This document shows, piece after piece, positions 16,746 to 25,261 of a stretch of 36,628 bases of DNA. Under the pieces are notes generated by a model, which saw only the letters and a list, made by a program, of their open reading frames with translations, was not told where the DNA came from and ran no database searches. Every line of letters begins with the position of its first letter. The stretch's first letter is position 1. Location of the stretch: assembly GCA_000434935.1 (NCBI GenBank), contig FR882163.1:1-36628 (forward strand). The letters run 5' to 3'. The position numbers were made by a program, and so were the translations under genes. This stretch comes from Bacteroides sp. CAG:709. GTDB lineage: Bacteria; Bacteroidota; Bacteroidia; Bacteroidales; UBA932.

Positions 16746-18959
16746 CTATGCATAGCTGTGCATTCCGCCAAGAAAGAAGTTCACACCGAAATACGTCATC
16801 AGGACACTCAGAAAAGCCACGATGCAATACACATGGAAAAAAGTCGGTTTCCGGAAAGCCTTCAGCGACGACGAATGCAGCGGTGCCATGTAGACGAACA
16901 TCGTTATCAACGCCCAGACCTCCTTCGGGTCCCAGCTCCAGTAGCAGCCCCAGGAGACATTGGCCCAGACCGCACCCACAAATATTCCGACAGTCAGCAA
17001 AAAGACTGCAGGATAAAGCAATGTATGCGAAAGCGCCGCGAACGACTCTTCCCTTACGGCGTCACCTTTCCAATGCATGACAAGTCCCTGGACACCTATA
17101 AGCATCATCAGGGCAAACAATGCATACGAAAACATTATCACCATCACATGCACAGACAGAAGCGGTGACTGCAGAACCGGCATCAACGGCGTGATGCGTG
17201 GACTCCCGCTGCCTATCATTGCCACGAGCATTGCGAAAGACGCGAGCAGCGGGGCGAAGCCCATTATGATAGGGAACTTGTTGAGTACCAGCAGAGTGAA
17301 CAGCAGAATCGACCAAGCGAGAAACTGCATTGTCTCGAACCCGCTGGAAAGCGGAACATGGCCGGAAACAATCCACCGCAGCGCCAGGAGGACGGTCAGG
17401 TGGACCAGCATTGTCCCGATGATTGCGTAGCCCGCAAGCCTGTCGCGGCCGTCGGCCATACCGAGCGAGAAGCATATCGCAAGAAGCAGCGACAATGTCA
17501 GATAAAGCATTACAGGCCAGCGCATTGAATTAAGGTAACCATATATGGTTTCGCACCGCAGACGCCATGCGGACGGCATCACTGCGGATGCGCGCAACCG
17601 CTGATAGTCCACGATTTTGTCAATGATCTGAAGCGCACGTGCATTGTCATTGCCCGCCTGGACGCTCTCCGTCAGATAATCCATTGATCTGCGCACGAAA
17701 TTCCACTCCTTCTCCGGGAGCATCAGGTCAATGTCTTTCTGCCCCGGAGCCACCCATGTCATCTTTCCGTCCGGCGAGGTATATGGAAACATCCGGAGAA
17801 GTTCCCCGTTATAGAACATGCGGATGATATTGAATTTTTCATCGGCATCACGCAGATGTTTCACCATCGCCGCATCACCTTCCTTGTAGGCTTTCTCCAG
17901 AGGAGTCTTTAGTTTATAAACATTGAGACTGTTCCAGAAGTCATCGTACGAAGCCCATTTGCCGTTGATGCCCAGAACTTTGCGTGCAACCTTGTCCTTG
18001 ATGAGAATCATCGGTTCCCGCTCCCAGTCCGATGGCCGGAAAGTCCAGCCGGCGAAAATCTGCATTGAACCGTATCCGTTCCACCCGGCCTTGCCGGAGA
18101 GCTTGGTGACGAAATCATTGGCCACGGTACTGACCGGGCACACGCGGCCGCCGTAAAGAACGGCAATGTTCCCGAATGCGTCGGCGACATCGTCGTCAAC
18201 GGGGCGTGGAGTCGCGCCTGCGGACAACGGAGCGCACAGGAAGCTCAAGAATACGGCCAGCTTCATCGCATTGCCACCCAATGACTTACGATACCAGAAC
18301 CTCAACTGCGAAGCCTTGGAACAGAGGACAAGAATCATCGAAATCAGCAGCAGCGCATAACCGGTATATGTCAATGCTATTCCCCACGGATCGTAAAGGA
18401 CGCCCAGTCGGGTGCCCTTCATGTCATTGTCATATCCTGCCTGCGTGAACCTGCAGCCTCGGTACCGTCCGATATTGTTCATGGAAATGTCCAGCGGCGT
18501 GGAATCAGCCTCCACCTGCGAGACATAATCCATCGGCGAGTCCGTCCCCGGATAACATTCCACGGAGAAGCTCTTCAGCGCCAACTCAAATCCCAGGTCA
18601 GCCATCGTGCCGTCCGCTTTCATGAATGCAGTAACAGTCTCACCCTCACGGAGATGCACGCTCCCCTGCTCTGAAGTCAGAAACGTGGTGAATGCACCTG
18701 CCAGAATCACGAGGAACGACACATGCAGCAGAAAAACCTGGAGATGTTTCTGCATCCCGGATTTCAGGATATATGCCGCGCCTGTTGCCGACAGCATTGC
18801 CCAGAGCATGACGAACCACCACGTCCCATAGACGTGTTCCGCCACGAATGGCGTTCCCTTCACATTTTCAACGCAAGTAGCCGTGGCCATCACTCCGACA
18901 AGGACAATAACCAGGGCTACTATGCTGTATTTCAAATACTTCACTTTAGATAGATTCAC
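16746..18959 (-). CDS. ccsBA: Fused ResB-CcsA (CcsBA-type) cytochrome c synthase
   Basis: This is a System II cytochrome c biogenesis protein of the inner membrane. It carries haem outward and joins it to CxxCH motifs of exported apocytochromes. The N-terminal part (residues 1-235) has ResB-like spans and a small extracytoplasmic segment. A large extracytoplasmic loop with GYGSMQIFAGWTF follows, then from about 500 the CcsA membrane domain. The haem-handling WWD motif WGCYWSWD is at 670-677, flanked by conserved His residues (VHVMVIMFSYALF, HTLLYP). The length of 737 is usual for the Bacteroidota fusion. Its start overlaps the upstream di-haem oxidoreductase stop by 14 bases, so it is co-translated with the very protein that needs haem attached. 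Confidence 0.92.
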   Translation of the reverse strand: MNLSKVKYLKYSIVALVIVLVGVMATATCVENVKGTPFVAEHVYGTWWFVMLWAMLSATGAAYILKSGMQKHLQVFLLHVSFLVILAGAFTTFLTSEQGSVHLREGETVTAFMKADGTMADLGFELALKSFSVECYPGTDSPMDYVSQVEADSTPLDISMNNIGRYRGCRFTQAGYDNDMKGTRLGVLYDPWGIALTYTGYALLLISMILVLCSKASQLRFWYRKSLGGNAMKLAVFLSFLCAPLSAGATPRPVDDDVADAFGNIAVLYGGRVCPVSTVANDFVTKLSGKAGWNGYGSMQIFAGWTFRPSDWEREPMILIKDKVARKVLGINGKWASYDDFWNSLNVYKLKTPLEKAYKEGDAAMVKHLRDADEKFNIIRMFYNGELLRMFPYTSPDGKMTWVAPGQKDIDLMLPEKEWNFVRRSMDYLTESVQAGNDNARALQIIDKIVDYQRLRASAVMPSAWRLRCETIYGYLNSMRWPVMLYLTLSLLLAICFSLGMADGRDRLAGYAIIGTMLVHLTVLLALRWIVSGHVPLSSGFETMQFLAWSILLFTLLVLNKFPIIMGFAPLLASFAMLVAMIGSGSPRITPLMPVLQSPLLSVHVMVIMFSYALFALMMLIGVQGLVMHWKGDAVREESFAALSHTLLYPAVFLLTVGIFVGAVWANVSWGCYWSWDPKEVWALITMFVYMAPLHSSSLKAFRKPTFFHVYCIVAFLSVLMTYFGVNFFLGGMHSYA

Positions 18960-20640
18960 AGAAGAACACTACAGCATCACGCTGCTCCTTGGTAAGTTTT
19001 CTGAAGGACTCGATGGAAGCACGCGCATCGCTCTTCGCATTGCCATGCCACATGATGGCCTCCAGGGTATTTCTCGCACGACAATCATGAAGACGGTCCT
19101 CGGCACCGGTGCACAACTTGCTCAGGCCGCGGCCCCAGAGAGGAGTCGTACGGCACCAGCCTGTGCGGATGTCATTTACCATGTGAAGGCGGTGCTGCAC
19201 GAAATCGGTGTAAGGCCAGATGGTCTGGTTCGGATAGCGTGGCATGTCTTTATCGGAAAACATCAGGTTAGGGTCCTGGATATGGTCCTCTCCCGTAGTC
19301 CATGACGGACGGTGGCATGCGTCGCAATGCAATTCGGAAAACAGACGTTTGCCTTCATTGAACTTGTCCGTACCGACATTGCGGGCCGCAGGCACTGCGA
19401 GTCCCCTGTGCCAGATCATCAGATTCTTGAACTGCTGGTCAGACATTTCCGGATCCTGGTTCTTGCCTGTCAGATAATTGTAGATATTTTGGGCGACATC
19501 GTCAGTGTGCCACTCCGGATGCTTCTTTTCCGGGTCAATCCGGTCGATATACTCCGGAAATTCCGCCTGCACCTCCTTGTCATTCATCGCTGTCTTGGCA
19601 TAGTATGTACCTGCCAGGTCGAGATAGTGGTAACGGCGGTCCGAACGGGTCACATTGGTGATGTTCCAGATGGCATTGGCACCGGCAGCATCCATGAGCG
19701 GACCGCGGGAAAGCGCATAAGTATAACGGCGTACATATTGGGTGCCGTTGCCCTGCACGGTATTCTTGTACATGCTCGTCCATTTCATCCCGGCCTGGTC
19801 CCAATAAGCGGGGTTCAGCGCGTCGGTCTTCCCGATGGAATTATAATATTCGCTTTCCTTTATCCACTGCTTGGTGATTTCTTCTTCAGGAATGGCATCC
19901 GTCAGACCGGTTCCATAGATACCGATGGTGGATTCCAGCTTCACCCCGATTTCATCCGCTACCCTGTCGGCAGGAATCGTGACCATCTCCCCATTGCGTT
20001 TCACGACCACCGGCGCATAATACGCATCGGCAGAAATGGTGATTTCCGGATAGATGAGCTCATACTTTTCGCCATCAGGAAACTCGTTGCCCCACTCGTC
20101 CACATAGGTTTTCCACTCGATCGGCGATATGCCGGCCTCGTCAATCGGCGCCTTGAACGGCTTGGTAGCCATCGTCTGCGGCATACCGGCGACAGACATG
20201 ATGTAAGACTCGGTCTGCTTGTCATAAATCACCAGCAGATAACCATTTCCCATGTCGCTTGCGCGATAGCGCTCCTGACGTTTTCCGTGCCCGTAATTCG
20301 GGTGACAATAAAGACAGCCGGAACGCACGGCCAGAGGACCGAGACCTGTGAAGGCGCCATCCGAATTTTCATTGTAATCGCGCTCGAAAAGCGTCTCGCC
20401 ATTCTGGAATTCCATCCCCATGCCGGCCTGTTCCACAGCCGGGGTAGGCTGCTGATACGCATAAGCATTGACCATTGTAGTCGTCCCCAAAAGCCCGCCG
20501 GCGTAATACTCCGCCGGATGTTCGCTGCTCATGCCGGGGCCCAGGTCAATGATTTTGTCAATGTCCTTGTCCGGCTCCTCGCCTTTGCATCCTGCGACGG
20601 CCAGGGCGATCATTGCCAATGTCAAATAGTTGTGTTTCAT
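18946..20640 (-). CDS. Di-haem oxidoreductase family (DHOR, thiol oxidoreductase-like) lipoprotein
   Basis: This is an exported c-type cytochrome related to MauG/cytochrome c peroxidase-like di-haem proteins. The signal MKHNYLTLAMIALAVAGC gives lipidated Cys18. Two haem-binding motifs are clear: CLYCH at residues 109-113 and CDACH at 439-443. The C-terminal family signature reads RTTPLWGRG, LHDCRARN, and EAIMWHG, ending in FFCESI. The usual family form is LHDGRA, so the Gly-to-Cys change in LHDCRA is notable. I chose ATG 20640 instead of 20658 because it starts the signal peptide cleanly. Family members sit beside imelysin genes in many bacteria, where a role in iron oxidation or release is proposed. 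The imelysin gene directly precedes it here. Confidence 0.92.
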   Translation of the reverse strand: MKHNYLTLAMIALAVAGCKGEEPDKDIDKIIDLGPGMSSEHPAEYYAGGLLGTTTMVNAYAYQQPTPAVEQAGMGMEFQNGETLFERDYNENSDGAFTGLGPLAVRSGCLYCHPNYGHGKRQERYRASDMGNGYLLVIYDKQTESYIMSVAGMPQTMATKPFKAPIDEAGISPIEWKTYVDEWGNEFPDGEKYELIYPEITISADAYYAPVVVKRNGEMVTIPADRVADEIGVKLESTIGIYGTGLTDAIPEEEITKQWIKESEYYNSIGKTDALNPAYWDQAGMKWTSMYKNTVQGNGTQYVRRYTYALSRGPLMDAAGANAIWNITNVTRSDRRYHYLDLAGTYYAKTAMNDKEVQAEFPEYIDRIDPEKKHPEWHTDDVAQNIYNYLTGKNQDPEMSDQQFKNLMIWHRGLAVPAARNVGTDKFNEGKRLFSELHCDACHRPSWTTGEDHIQDPNLMFSDKDMPRYPNQTIWPYTDFVQHRLHMVNDIRTGWCRTTPLWGRGLSKLCTGAEDRLHDCRARNTLEAIMWHGNAKSDARASIESFRKLTKEQRDAVVFFCESI

Positions 20641-20651
20641 GATTTTAGCTT

Positions 20652-21818
20652 TTACCAAGTAATCTTTTTCAATGCCTCCACCAGTTTCAAGTCATTGTCG
20701 GCAAGCGCGCGATAAGTAGGCTTCACTGTCTTTTCGACGAATTGTTCATTGACGCTCTTGAACTTGGCCTCGATGGTGGCATTGTTCGAATAGCTTTCGA
20801 GAATGTCATTGAGCTTGTCAAGAGATTCCTCCAGATCATCGAGCGCGGACATCGCAGTCTTTGCGCTGGCATCGCTGTAGCATTCTACGAAAGGCTTCTT
20901 CATCTTGCTGATGGCATCAAGAGCAGCCTCAAGCTTTGCCTGCACATTTTCAGCAGCGGCCTTCGTCTGCTGGATTGTAAGGCAGACGCCTATCAGGGAA
21001 GCGGCATCCGGTGTCTTTCCGTTCTGGTCGAATCCACCGTAAAGTGCATGCTTGCAGGACATTATGTTGTCATAGAAGTCCTGGATTGAATTATGTGCAT
21101 GAGGAGATTCGATATAGTTCACATCCGCTCCGGTAGCAGGGGCACCGATCTTGGAGTCACGGACCTCACCGATGATGCTGTTGGCTCCCGCGATAATCTG
21201 GCAGGTCGCAAGAGTGACGCTTGAATAGCGTGAACCGGCATTGCCCGCATTCTTGAAATCAGCGCCATAATCGTCAGACTCGAATTCCACCTCGTCCAAA
21301 AGCGCCTTTTCAGCATCGGAAACCTTTCCTCCCCATGCACTTACGAGTTTCAATGAGCTGAGGTAGAGGTCGTGTGCCGCTGTCTGGGCAAACCATACTT
21401 CATTGGCCGTCATATCAGCGATCTTTCGGGACTTTCCTTCACGGAAGATAAGGTATTCCACAGCATGGAAGCCCGTAAGGTTCTGACCTGTAGCGATATT
21501 GTTCGCCATGATGGCGGCATCGTCTTCATCAGTCGCAGGGCTGTATTTCTTCATATATTTGTCGAATTGCACACGGTCGAACGGCCATGTGTCGGTGTGC
21601 GGGTCCAGACCGTAATCACCTGCAGGGCCGAAAAGGAATGCTTCCGACCATTCCCAGTCCTGACGTGCAGATCTCCAATGTTCACCTGCTGTCGCAATCA
21701 TCGCATCAGTTCCGTTCAGGTCAGGATTCACTGTTCCGGACTCCCCGTTGGAGTTCTTTTCGCAGCTCGCCAATGCCAGGACGGCAAAGGCGGCAATCAT
21801 GAATTTCAATGTTTTCAT
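20652..21818 (-). CDS. Imelysin family (M75) lipoprotein, iron-regulated type
   Basis: This is an exported helical protein of the imelysin/EfeO-like family, generally tied to iron uptake. The signal MKTLKFMIAAFAVLALASC gives Cys19. The GxHxxE motif is present as GFHAVE at 116-121, and the preceding WEWSEAFLFGPAGDYGLDP and WPFD are typical. Although the family is called a peptidase, most members are regarded as metal-binding proteins without protease activity. It ends 11 bases downstream of the chosen oxidoreductase start on the minus strand, so the two reading frames are nested closely and probably coupled. The porin gene lies 18 bases upstream. Confidence 0.92.
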   Translation of the reverse strand: MKTLKFMIAAFAVLALASCEKNSNGESGTVNPDLNGTDAMIATAGEHWRSARQDWEWSEAFLFGPAGDYGLDPHTDTWPFDRVQFDKYMKKYSPATDEDDAAIMANNIATGQNLTGFHAVEYLIFREGKSRKIADMTANEVWFAQTAAHDLYLSSLKLVSAWGGKVSDAEKALLDEVEFESDDYGADFKNAGNAGSRYSSVTLATCQIIAGANSIIGEVRDSKIGAPATGADVNYIESPHAHNSIQDFYDNIMSCKHALYGGFDQNGKTPDAASLIGVCLTIQQTKAAAENVQAKLEAALDAISKMKKPFVECYSDASAKTAMSALDDLEESLDKLNDILESYSNNATIEAKFKSVNEQFVEKTVKPTYRALADNDLKLVEALKKITW

Positions 21819-21836
21819 CTTATAGTTTGTTAATTA

Positions 21837-23165
21837 TTATTTTCTGTTGAACCAGCCGACGAAGGCTATGCCCAGGGAAACGGACGGTTCATCGTTATAT
21901 TCTACAGCGAGATATCTTTTTGCATATTCGGCTTTGATGATAATCTGGGGTATCGGCATATAATTGATACCGAAGGCCATACGTTTTACATGGTCATAAT
22001 CGTAAGCCACTTTCTTGTCTCCTGAGGCGTATGTGTTGTAATCCTCGTAACGTCCGAAAACGTAGAGTTTCTGTTCATCTTTGAGCCTGTTCACAAGTCC
22101 GAAGACATTGTACCCGACTTCACCGCCGAAGGAATATGCACTGGTACCTATCGGCGAATGTTTGGATGGGGAACCATCCTGCTGGGTGTGTTTCGGAAAG
22201 GCATTGCAGAAGGTAGTAATACGCTCTGCATCAGACAGATGAGCATAGGTAGCATTGCCCCGGGCTATAAGATTCCAGCGGTTCAGTTCGAAACCGAAAC
22301 TGCCGATGGCGAGGGCTCCGTGACAGTCATCATAGGATGCGCTTGCCTTTCTCTCAGTATTTCTGAATGTATATCCGTAGTAGCCGCTCAGGCTGAGTCT
22401 CAGCCCTTTAACGGAATAATTGTCAATTCTGGCCGCGCCGGCATATACGTTTCCGATTTTGTATTCGTAAGGGCTGGTGGCGCCGTAATGTGCGAAGCAG
22501 TCGTGGCCGAAGCGTTCAGCATCCAGACCTGAGGTAAAGATGGCCTCATACCTCCACTGCGGCAGCTTTCCCCAGAGTGAAAGACCTACCTGGTGCCATG
22601 TGTTCGGAAGGAATTTCGCCTCACCTTCAGTACGATAGACGGAGAAAAATTCATTGGGCAGATGGTACTGGTTTATTTCTCCGACAGGGATTATCAGTTC
22701 GCCCGCCTTGACATTGAACTTGCCGGCCCAAAAGGCCTTGTTCAGCCAGAATTGCTCCAATGCGACTTCGCCGCCTCTCTCTGTTTCAGCCTCATATTCA
22801 CCGCTTTCGTCAGCGTCGATCTCGACTGCCGATTCGGTTCCGCCATGTTCGAATTCGATCTCCATTCCCATTGTCCAGCCTTTTCCGAAATCGTATCCGA
22901 GGTTCAATGTGACATGGGGAAGGTCGAAACGGCCATGCGATTTGTCGTTCTTATAGGTTTCCGGATCACGGTAGCGGTTGAAATGCTGGCTATAGAAATT
23001 TCGTGACATCACAGCCTCTCCATAACCGCCTATGGTAAGACGCCCGAGAGCATTGCTGATGCGGGATTCTTTTTTATCCGCTTCATTCTCAGTGTTTTGC
23101 GCGCTCATAGCAACGCTTGCCGTCATCATCATAGCCACGGCAGCAATTATTCGTTTGTTCGTCAT
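21837..23165 (-). CDS. Outer-membrane porin (phosphate-selective porin O/P-like beta-barrel)
   Basis: This is a beta-barrel of about 442 residues and the first gene of the minus-strand operon. I chose ATG 23165 because it gives a signal peptide (MTNKRIIAAVAMMMTASVAMSA) and lies just downstream of a promoter; the longer frame from 23279 would run through that promoter. The mature part opens LTIGGYGEAVMSRNF and alternates amphipathic strands with aromatic ends (VTLNLGYDFGKGWTMGMEIEFEHGG, WHQVGLSLWGKLPQWRYEAIFTSG). An acidic loop sits near residues 135-150. By context it could supply substrate, possibly a metal complex, to the imelysin and di-haem lipoproteins. Confidence 0.85.
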   Translation of the reverse strand: MTNKRIIAAVAMMMTASVAMSAQNTENEADKKESRISNALGRLTIGGYGEAVMSRNFYSQHFNRYRDPETYKNDKSHGRFDLPHVTLNLGYDFGKGWTMGMEIEFEHGGTESAVEIDADESGEYEAETERGGEVALEQFWLNKAFWAGKFNVKAGELIIPVGEINQYHLPNEFFSVYRTEGEAKFLPNTWHQVGLSLWGKLPQWRYEAIFTSGLDAERFGHDCFAHYGATSPYEYKIGNVYAGAARIDNYSVKGLRLSLSGYYGYTFRNTERKASASYDDCHGALAIGSFGFELNRWNLIARGNATYAHLSDAERITTFCNAFPKHTQQDGSPSKHSPIGTSAYSFGGEVGYNVFGLVNRLKDEQKLYVFGRYEDYNTYASGDKKVAYDYDHVKRMAFGINYMPIPQIIIKAEYAKRYLAVEYNDEPSVSLGIAFVGWFNRK

Positions 23166-23191
23166 ATATGTACTTTCTCGTTTTGCGGTTG

Positions 23192-23222
23192 CAAATTTAT
23201 TGCGAGACGGCATGGCGGGCAA
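23192..23222 (-). promoter_or_regulatory. Promoter for porin-imelysin-DHOR-ccsBA operon
   Basis: Read on the minus strand, TAAATTTG (plus coordinates 23192-23199) fits the Bacteroidota -7 box TAnnTTTG, and TTG at 23220-23222 lies 20 bases further upstream as the -33 box. The start codon at 23165 is 26 bases downstream. No convincing Fur box was seen. Confidence 0.55.
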
Positions 23223-23278
23223 TCCCAAAAAATTGGTAAATCTTCGGACGATTCTAATCATAAATGGGGATAAATCCA

Positions 23279-23308
23279 TTGTCGTTACGATTGGATTTGA
23301 TACCTTTG
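23279..23308 (+). promoter_or_regulatory. Promoter for rdgB-recO
   Basis: TTG (23279-23281), 19-bp spacer, then TACCTTTG (23301-23308), a perfect match to the -7 consensus TAnnTTTG. The rdgB ATG follows 34 bases later. Confidence 0.65.
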
Positions 23309-23342
23309 CACGCGAAATTATTAAGGTAAAAGAAAAAGCAGT

Positions 23343-23981
23343 ATGACGATTATTTTTGCAACGGGCAATAGCTGTAAACTGCGTGAAGCATCAGAGATTC
23401 TAGGCGAGGGATTTGAGCTCGTTACCCCAGCCGACAAAGGTATCACGGAAGATATTCCGGAGACAGGCACGACTCTGCGTGCCAATTCATTACAGAAGGC
23501 ACAATACATTTTCGACCACACCGGAGGAGCAGATTGCTTCGCTGATGACACCGGACTTGAGGTGGATATCCTCGGCGGCGCTCCAGGTGTATATTCCGCA
23601 AGATATGCCGGACCTTCGAAAAGTTTCGATGCCAATATGGATAAGCTTCTCAGCGAGATGGCCATTCACGAATATGAGGCATCAGTGGCGAGAGAATATG
23701 GTATCAGCACTCCTCACGCCACACGAATGGCCAGGTTCAAGACTGTCATCACCATGATTCTGAACGGGGAAAAGCATTATTTCGAGGGAACCATGGAAGG
23801 CCGCATCGGATATGGAAAAGTCGGTAACGGCGGTTTCGGATATGACCCGGTTTTCATTGCCGACGAATATCCGGATGTGACGGTAGCGGAGCTCACTGAC
23901 GAACAGAAGAATGCCATTTCGCATCGCGGCAAGGCATTGCGTGCGATGGCTGCATGGCTTCAGGAGCACGCCGGCAAGTAG
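23343..23981 (+). CDS. rdgB: dITP/XTP pyrophosphatase (RdgB/HAM1 family)
   Basis: This house-cleaning enzyme hydrolyses non-canonical purine triphosphates (ITP, dITP, XTP) to monophosphates and pyrophosphate, keeping them out of DNA and RNA. All family blocks are visible: FATGNSCKLREA at the N-terminus (substrate-binding T-N-K), DCFADDTGLEVDILGGAPGVYSARYAG near 60-82 with the catalytic acidic residues, GGFGYDPVF near 159, and the C-terminal SHRGKALRAM. The length of 212 residues is slightly long for the family because of an insert near residues 105-120. It is cytoplasmic and the first gene of a two-gene unit with recO, whose start lies 9 bases after the stop. Confidence 0.96.
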   Translation: MTIIFATGNSCKLREASEILGEGFELVTPADKGITEDIPETGTTLRANSLQKAQYIFDHTGGADCFADDTGLEVDILGGAPGVYSARYAGPSKSFDANMDKLLSEMAIHEYEASVAREYGISTPHATRMARFKTVITMILNGEKHYFEGTMEGRIGYGKVGNGGFGYDPVFIADEYPDVTVAELTDEQKNAISHRGKALRAMAAWLQEHAGK

Positions 23982-23989
23982 ACACCGCC

Positions 23990-24634
23990 ATGGATGACAG
24001 CGCTATAATATTGAATTACACGAAGATACGTGACAACCTCATTGTCGTGCACGCATTGACCCGAGCCTACGGCCGGAAGAGTTTTCTGGTGAAGACGGGG
24101 GCGAAGGCGAAGATGGCGTATTACCTTCCGCTGAACATTCTGGAGCTTTCCATAACGGAAAATACGAAATCAGATCTCTGGTATGCCAGTCCTCTGGCGG
24201 CAAAATATCCTCTTCTGGGAATACGGAACAATGTTTTCAAGAACACGATGTCCCTGTTCATGGCGGAGGTGGTTTACCGTACCATAAAGGACGGGGCGCA
24301 GGAAGACGGACTTTTCGACTGGTGTGTCCGTCAGATATTGACTCTGGATGCGCTCCAGGCGGATTTCAGCAACTACCACATTTATTTCCTGCTGGAGTTC
24401 TGCATAGCCCTGGGTTTCCGCCCCGAGGCGACCGACATGATTCCGTTCACCGGTGAGTATCAGCCGTTTGTGGAGCAGTTCATGCGTTCGGATCTGCCTA
24501 CGGCCATGCTTATTCCGTTGTCCGGCCGTGTCCGCAGCGAGATCGCCTCATCCATAATCCGCTATCTGGAGTTCCACACGGAGTCCACCATCAACATCCG
24601 CTCGCTCCAGGTTCTGCATGAATTGTTCGTATAA
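23990..24634 (+). CDS. recO: DNA repair protein RecO
   Basis: This recombination mediator loads RecA onto SSB-coated single-stranded DNA together with RecR. It has an N-terminal OB-fold (AIILNYTKIRDNLIVVHALTRAYGRKSFLVKTGAK, then YYLPLNILELSI) and a helical C-terminal domain (KNTMSLFMAEVVYRTIKDG, IYFLLEFCIALGF). At 214 residues it is short but within the Bacteroidota range, and it lacks an obvious zinc-cysteine cluster. I chose ATG 23990, 9 bases after the rdgB stop, over the overlapping 23954 start. Its last codons lie inside one copy of a 17-bp direct repeat that recurs upstream of the next gene. Confidence 0.9.
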   Translation: MDDSAIILNYTKIRDNLIVVHALTRAYGRKSFLVKTGAKAKMAYYLPLNILELSITENTKSDLWYASPLAAKYPLLGIRNNVFKNTMSLFMAEVVYRTIKDGAQEDGLFDWCVRQILTLDALQADFSNYHIYFLLEFCIALGFRPEATDMIPFTGEYQPFVEQFMRSDLPTAMLIPLSGRVRSEIASSIIRYLEFHTESTINIRSLQVLHELFV

Positions 24635-24635
24635 T
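24619..24635. repeat. 17-bp direct repeat, copy 1 (recO 3' end)
   Basis: TGAATTGTTCGTATAAT covers the last recO codons and stop. The identical sequence occurs at 25263-25279, bracketing the gene-poor repeat region between recO and the SGNH-hydrolase gene. Confidence 0.7.
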
Positions 24636-24729
24636 CTTCGGCCAGCCATCCCACGCCTGTTCCAATTTTCCGGCGGCTGGAAGTAGCGCGTTGTGAGTGG
24701 AAAACGTTTTAATACGCACGTCGCGAGGT

Positions 24730-24773
24730 AAAAACGCCATGTCGTGCGCAAATCAGGCGTTTTTGCGCACGAC
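24730..24773. repeat. Two interlocked inverted repeats
   Basis: GTCGTGCGCAAA (24741-24752) pairs perfectly with TTTGCGCACGAC (24762-24773). Independently, AAAAACGCC (24730-24738) pairs perfectly with GGCGTTTTT (24756-24764). The two stems cross and share bases, so they exclude each other or form a pseudoknot-like fold. The loop of the long stem ends in CGTTTT, as in the hairpin at 33636-33676. Confidence 0.7.
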
Positions 24774-24927
24774 ACAATTCTACAACCCAAAGTACCTCTC
24801 GAAGAATGTCTGTTCCTGTGGTCCTCACCTGCCCGTCCCGGAAGCTGTTGTCAATGAAATTCTCGATAAGTGTATAACGTCCATCGAGTCACATCTACAA
24901 TGCGTCGAAAATTGAGGCGACGATTCC

Positions 24928-24973
24928 GGGTTTTCCCCCTGACCCGTAATACACAGGGTTTTCCCCCTGACCC
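24928..24973. repeat. Double copy of the window-edge repeat with 8-bp flanks
   Basis: GGGTTTTCCCCCTGACCC occurs at 24928-24945 and again at 24956-24973. The second copy, with 5 extra bases to its left (24951-24973), is identical to positions 5-27. The 46-bp unit is flanked directly by ACGATTCC at 24920-24927 and 24974-24981, like a target-site duplication. Confidence 0.7.
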
Positions 24974-25115
24974 ACGATTCCCAGGAGAAGCTTTCGGCAA
25001 ACTGAACAAGTTGGCAGCCCAGTATTTAACTAAACAACAAGATATCAACAAGTTACAAAGACGCTTGCATGCCAAGTCTCATGAAAAAACATGGAACTTG
25101 GCATGCGTCGATTGA
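24974..25115 (+). pseudogene. Possible 3' gene fragment after repeat
   Basis: After the repeat an open frame continues as PRFPGEAFGKLNKLAAQ, then a lysine/arginine-rich helix-like tail (INKLQRRLHAKSHEK) to a stop at 25113. It begins at the repeat edge, like the SusC gene at the window start. I do not recognise the family, and it could be a chance frame. Confidence 0.3.
25067..25106. repeat. 11-bp inverted repeat
   Basis: GCATGCCAAGT (25067-25077) and ACTTGGCATGC (25096-25106) are perfect inverted repeats separated by 18 bases containing an A-run. Just upstream, 25041-25060 on the minus strand reads much like the REP core TTTGTAACTnnTTGATnATC found at 26.6-31 kb. Confidence 0.5.
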
Positions 25116-25261
25116 GCATAAAGTGAAGTCATCTTATTGAGATACAACAGATTGAACGATTACCCGCAAGCATCCATGCCTGCCAAGTGGATCAGAAAAT
25201 AACTGCCCTATTTCGGGCAGAAGGCACCTATCTGACGGATGGACCAAGACCTTTTTTTGAC

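Noticed and set aside
19312..20715. Long plus-strand open frame of 467 codons opposite the di-haem oxidoreductase
   Set aside because: It is the antisense of a clearly conserved cytochrome gene, shows no domain or signal pattern, and arises from codon bias on the other strand.
23220..23290. Possible Fur box between the porin operon and rdgB
   Set aside because: GATTCTAATCAT-like stretches match only half of the 19-bp Fur consensus, which is not enough.
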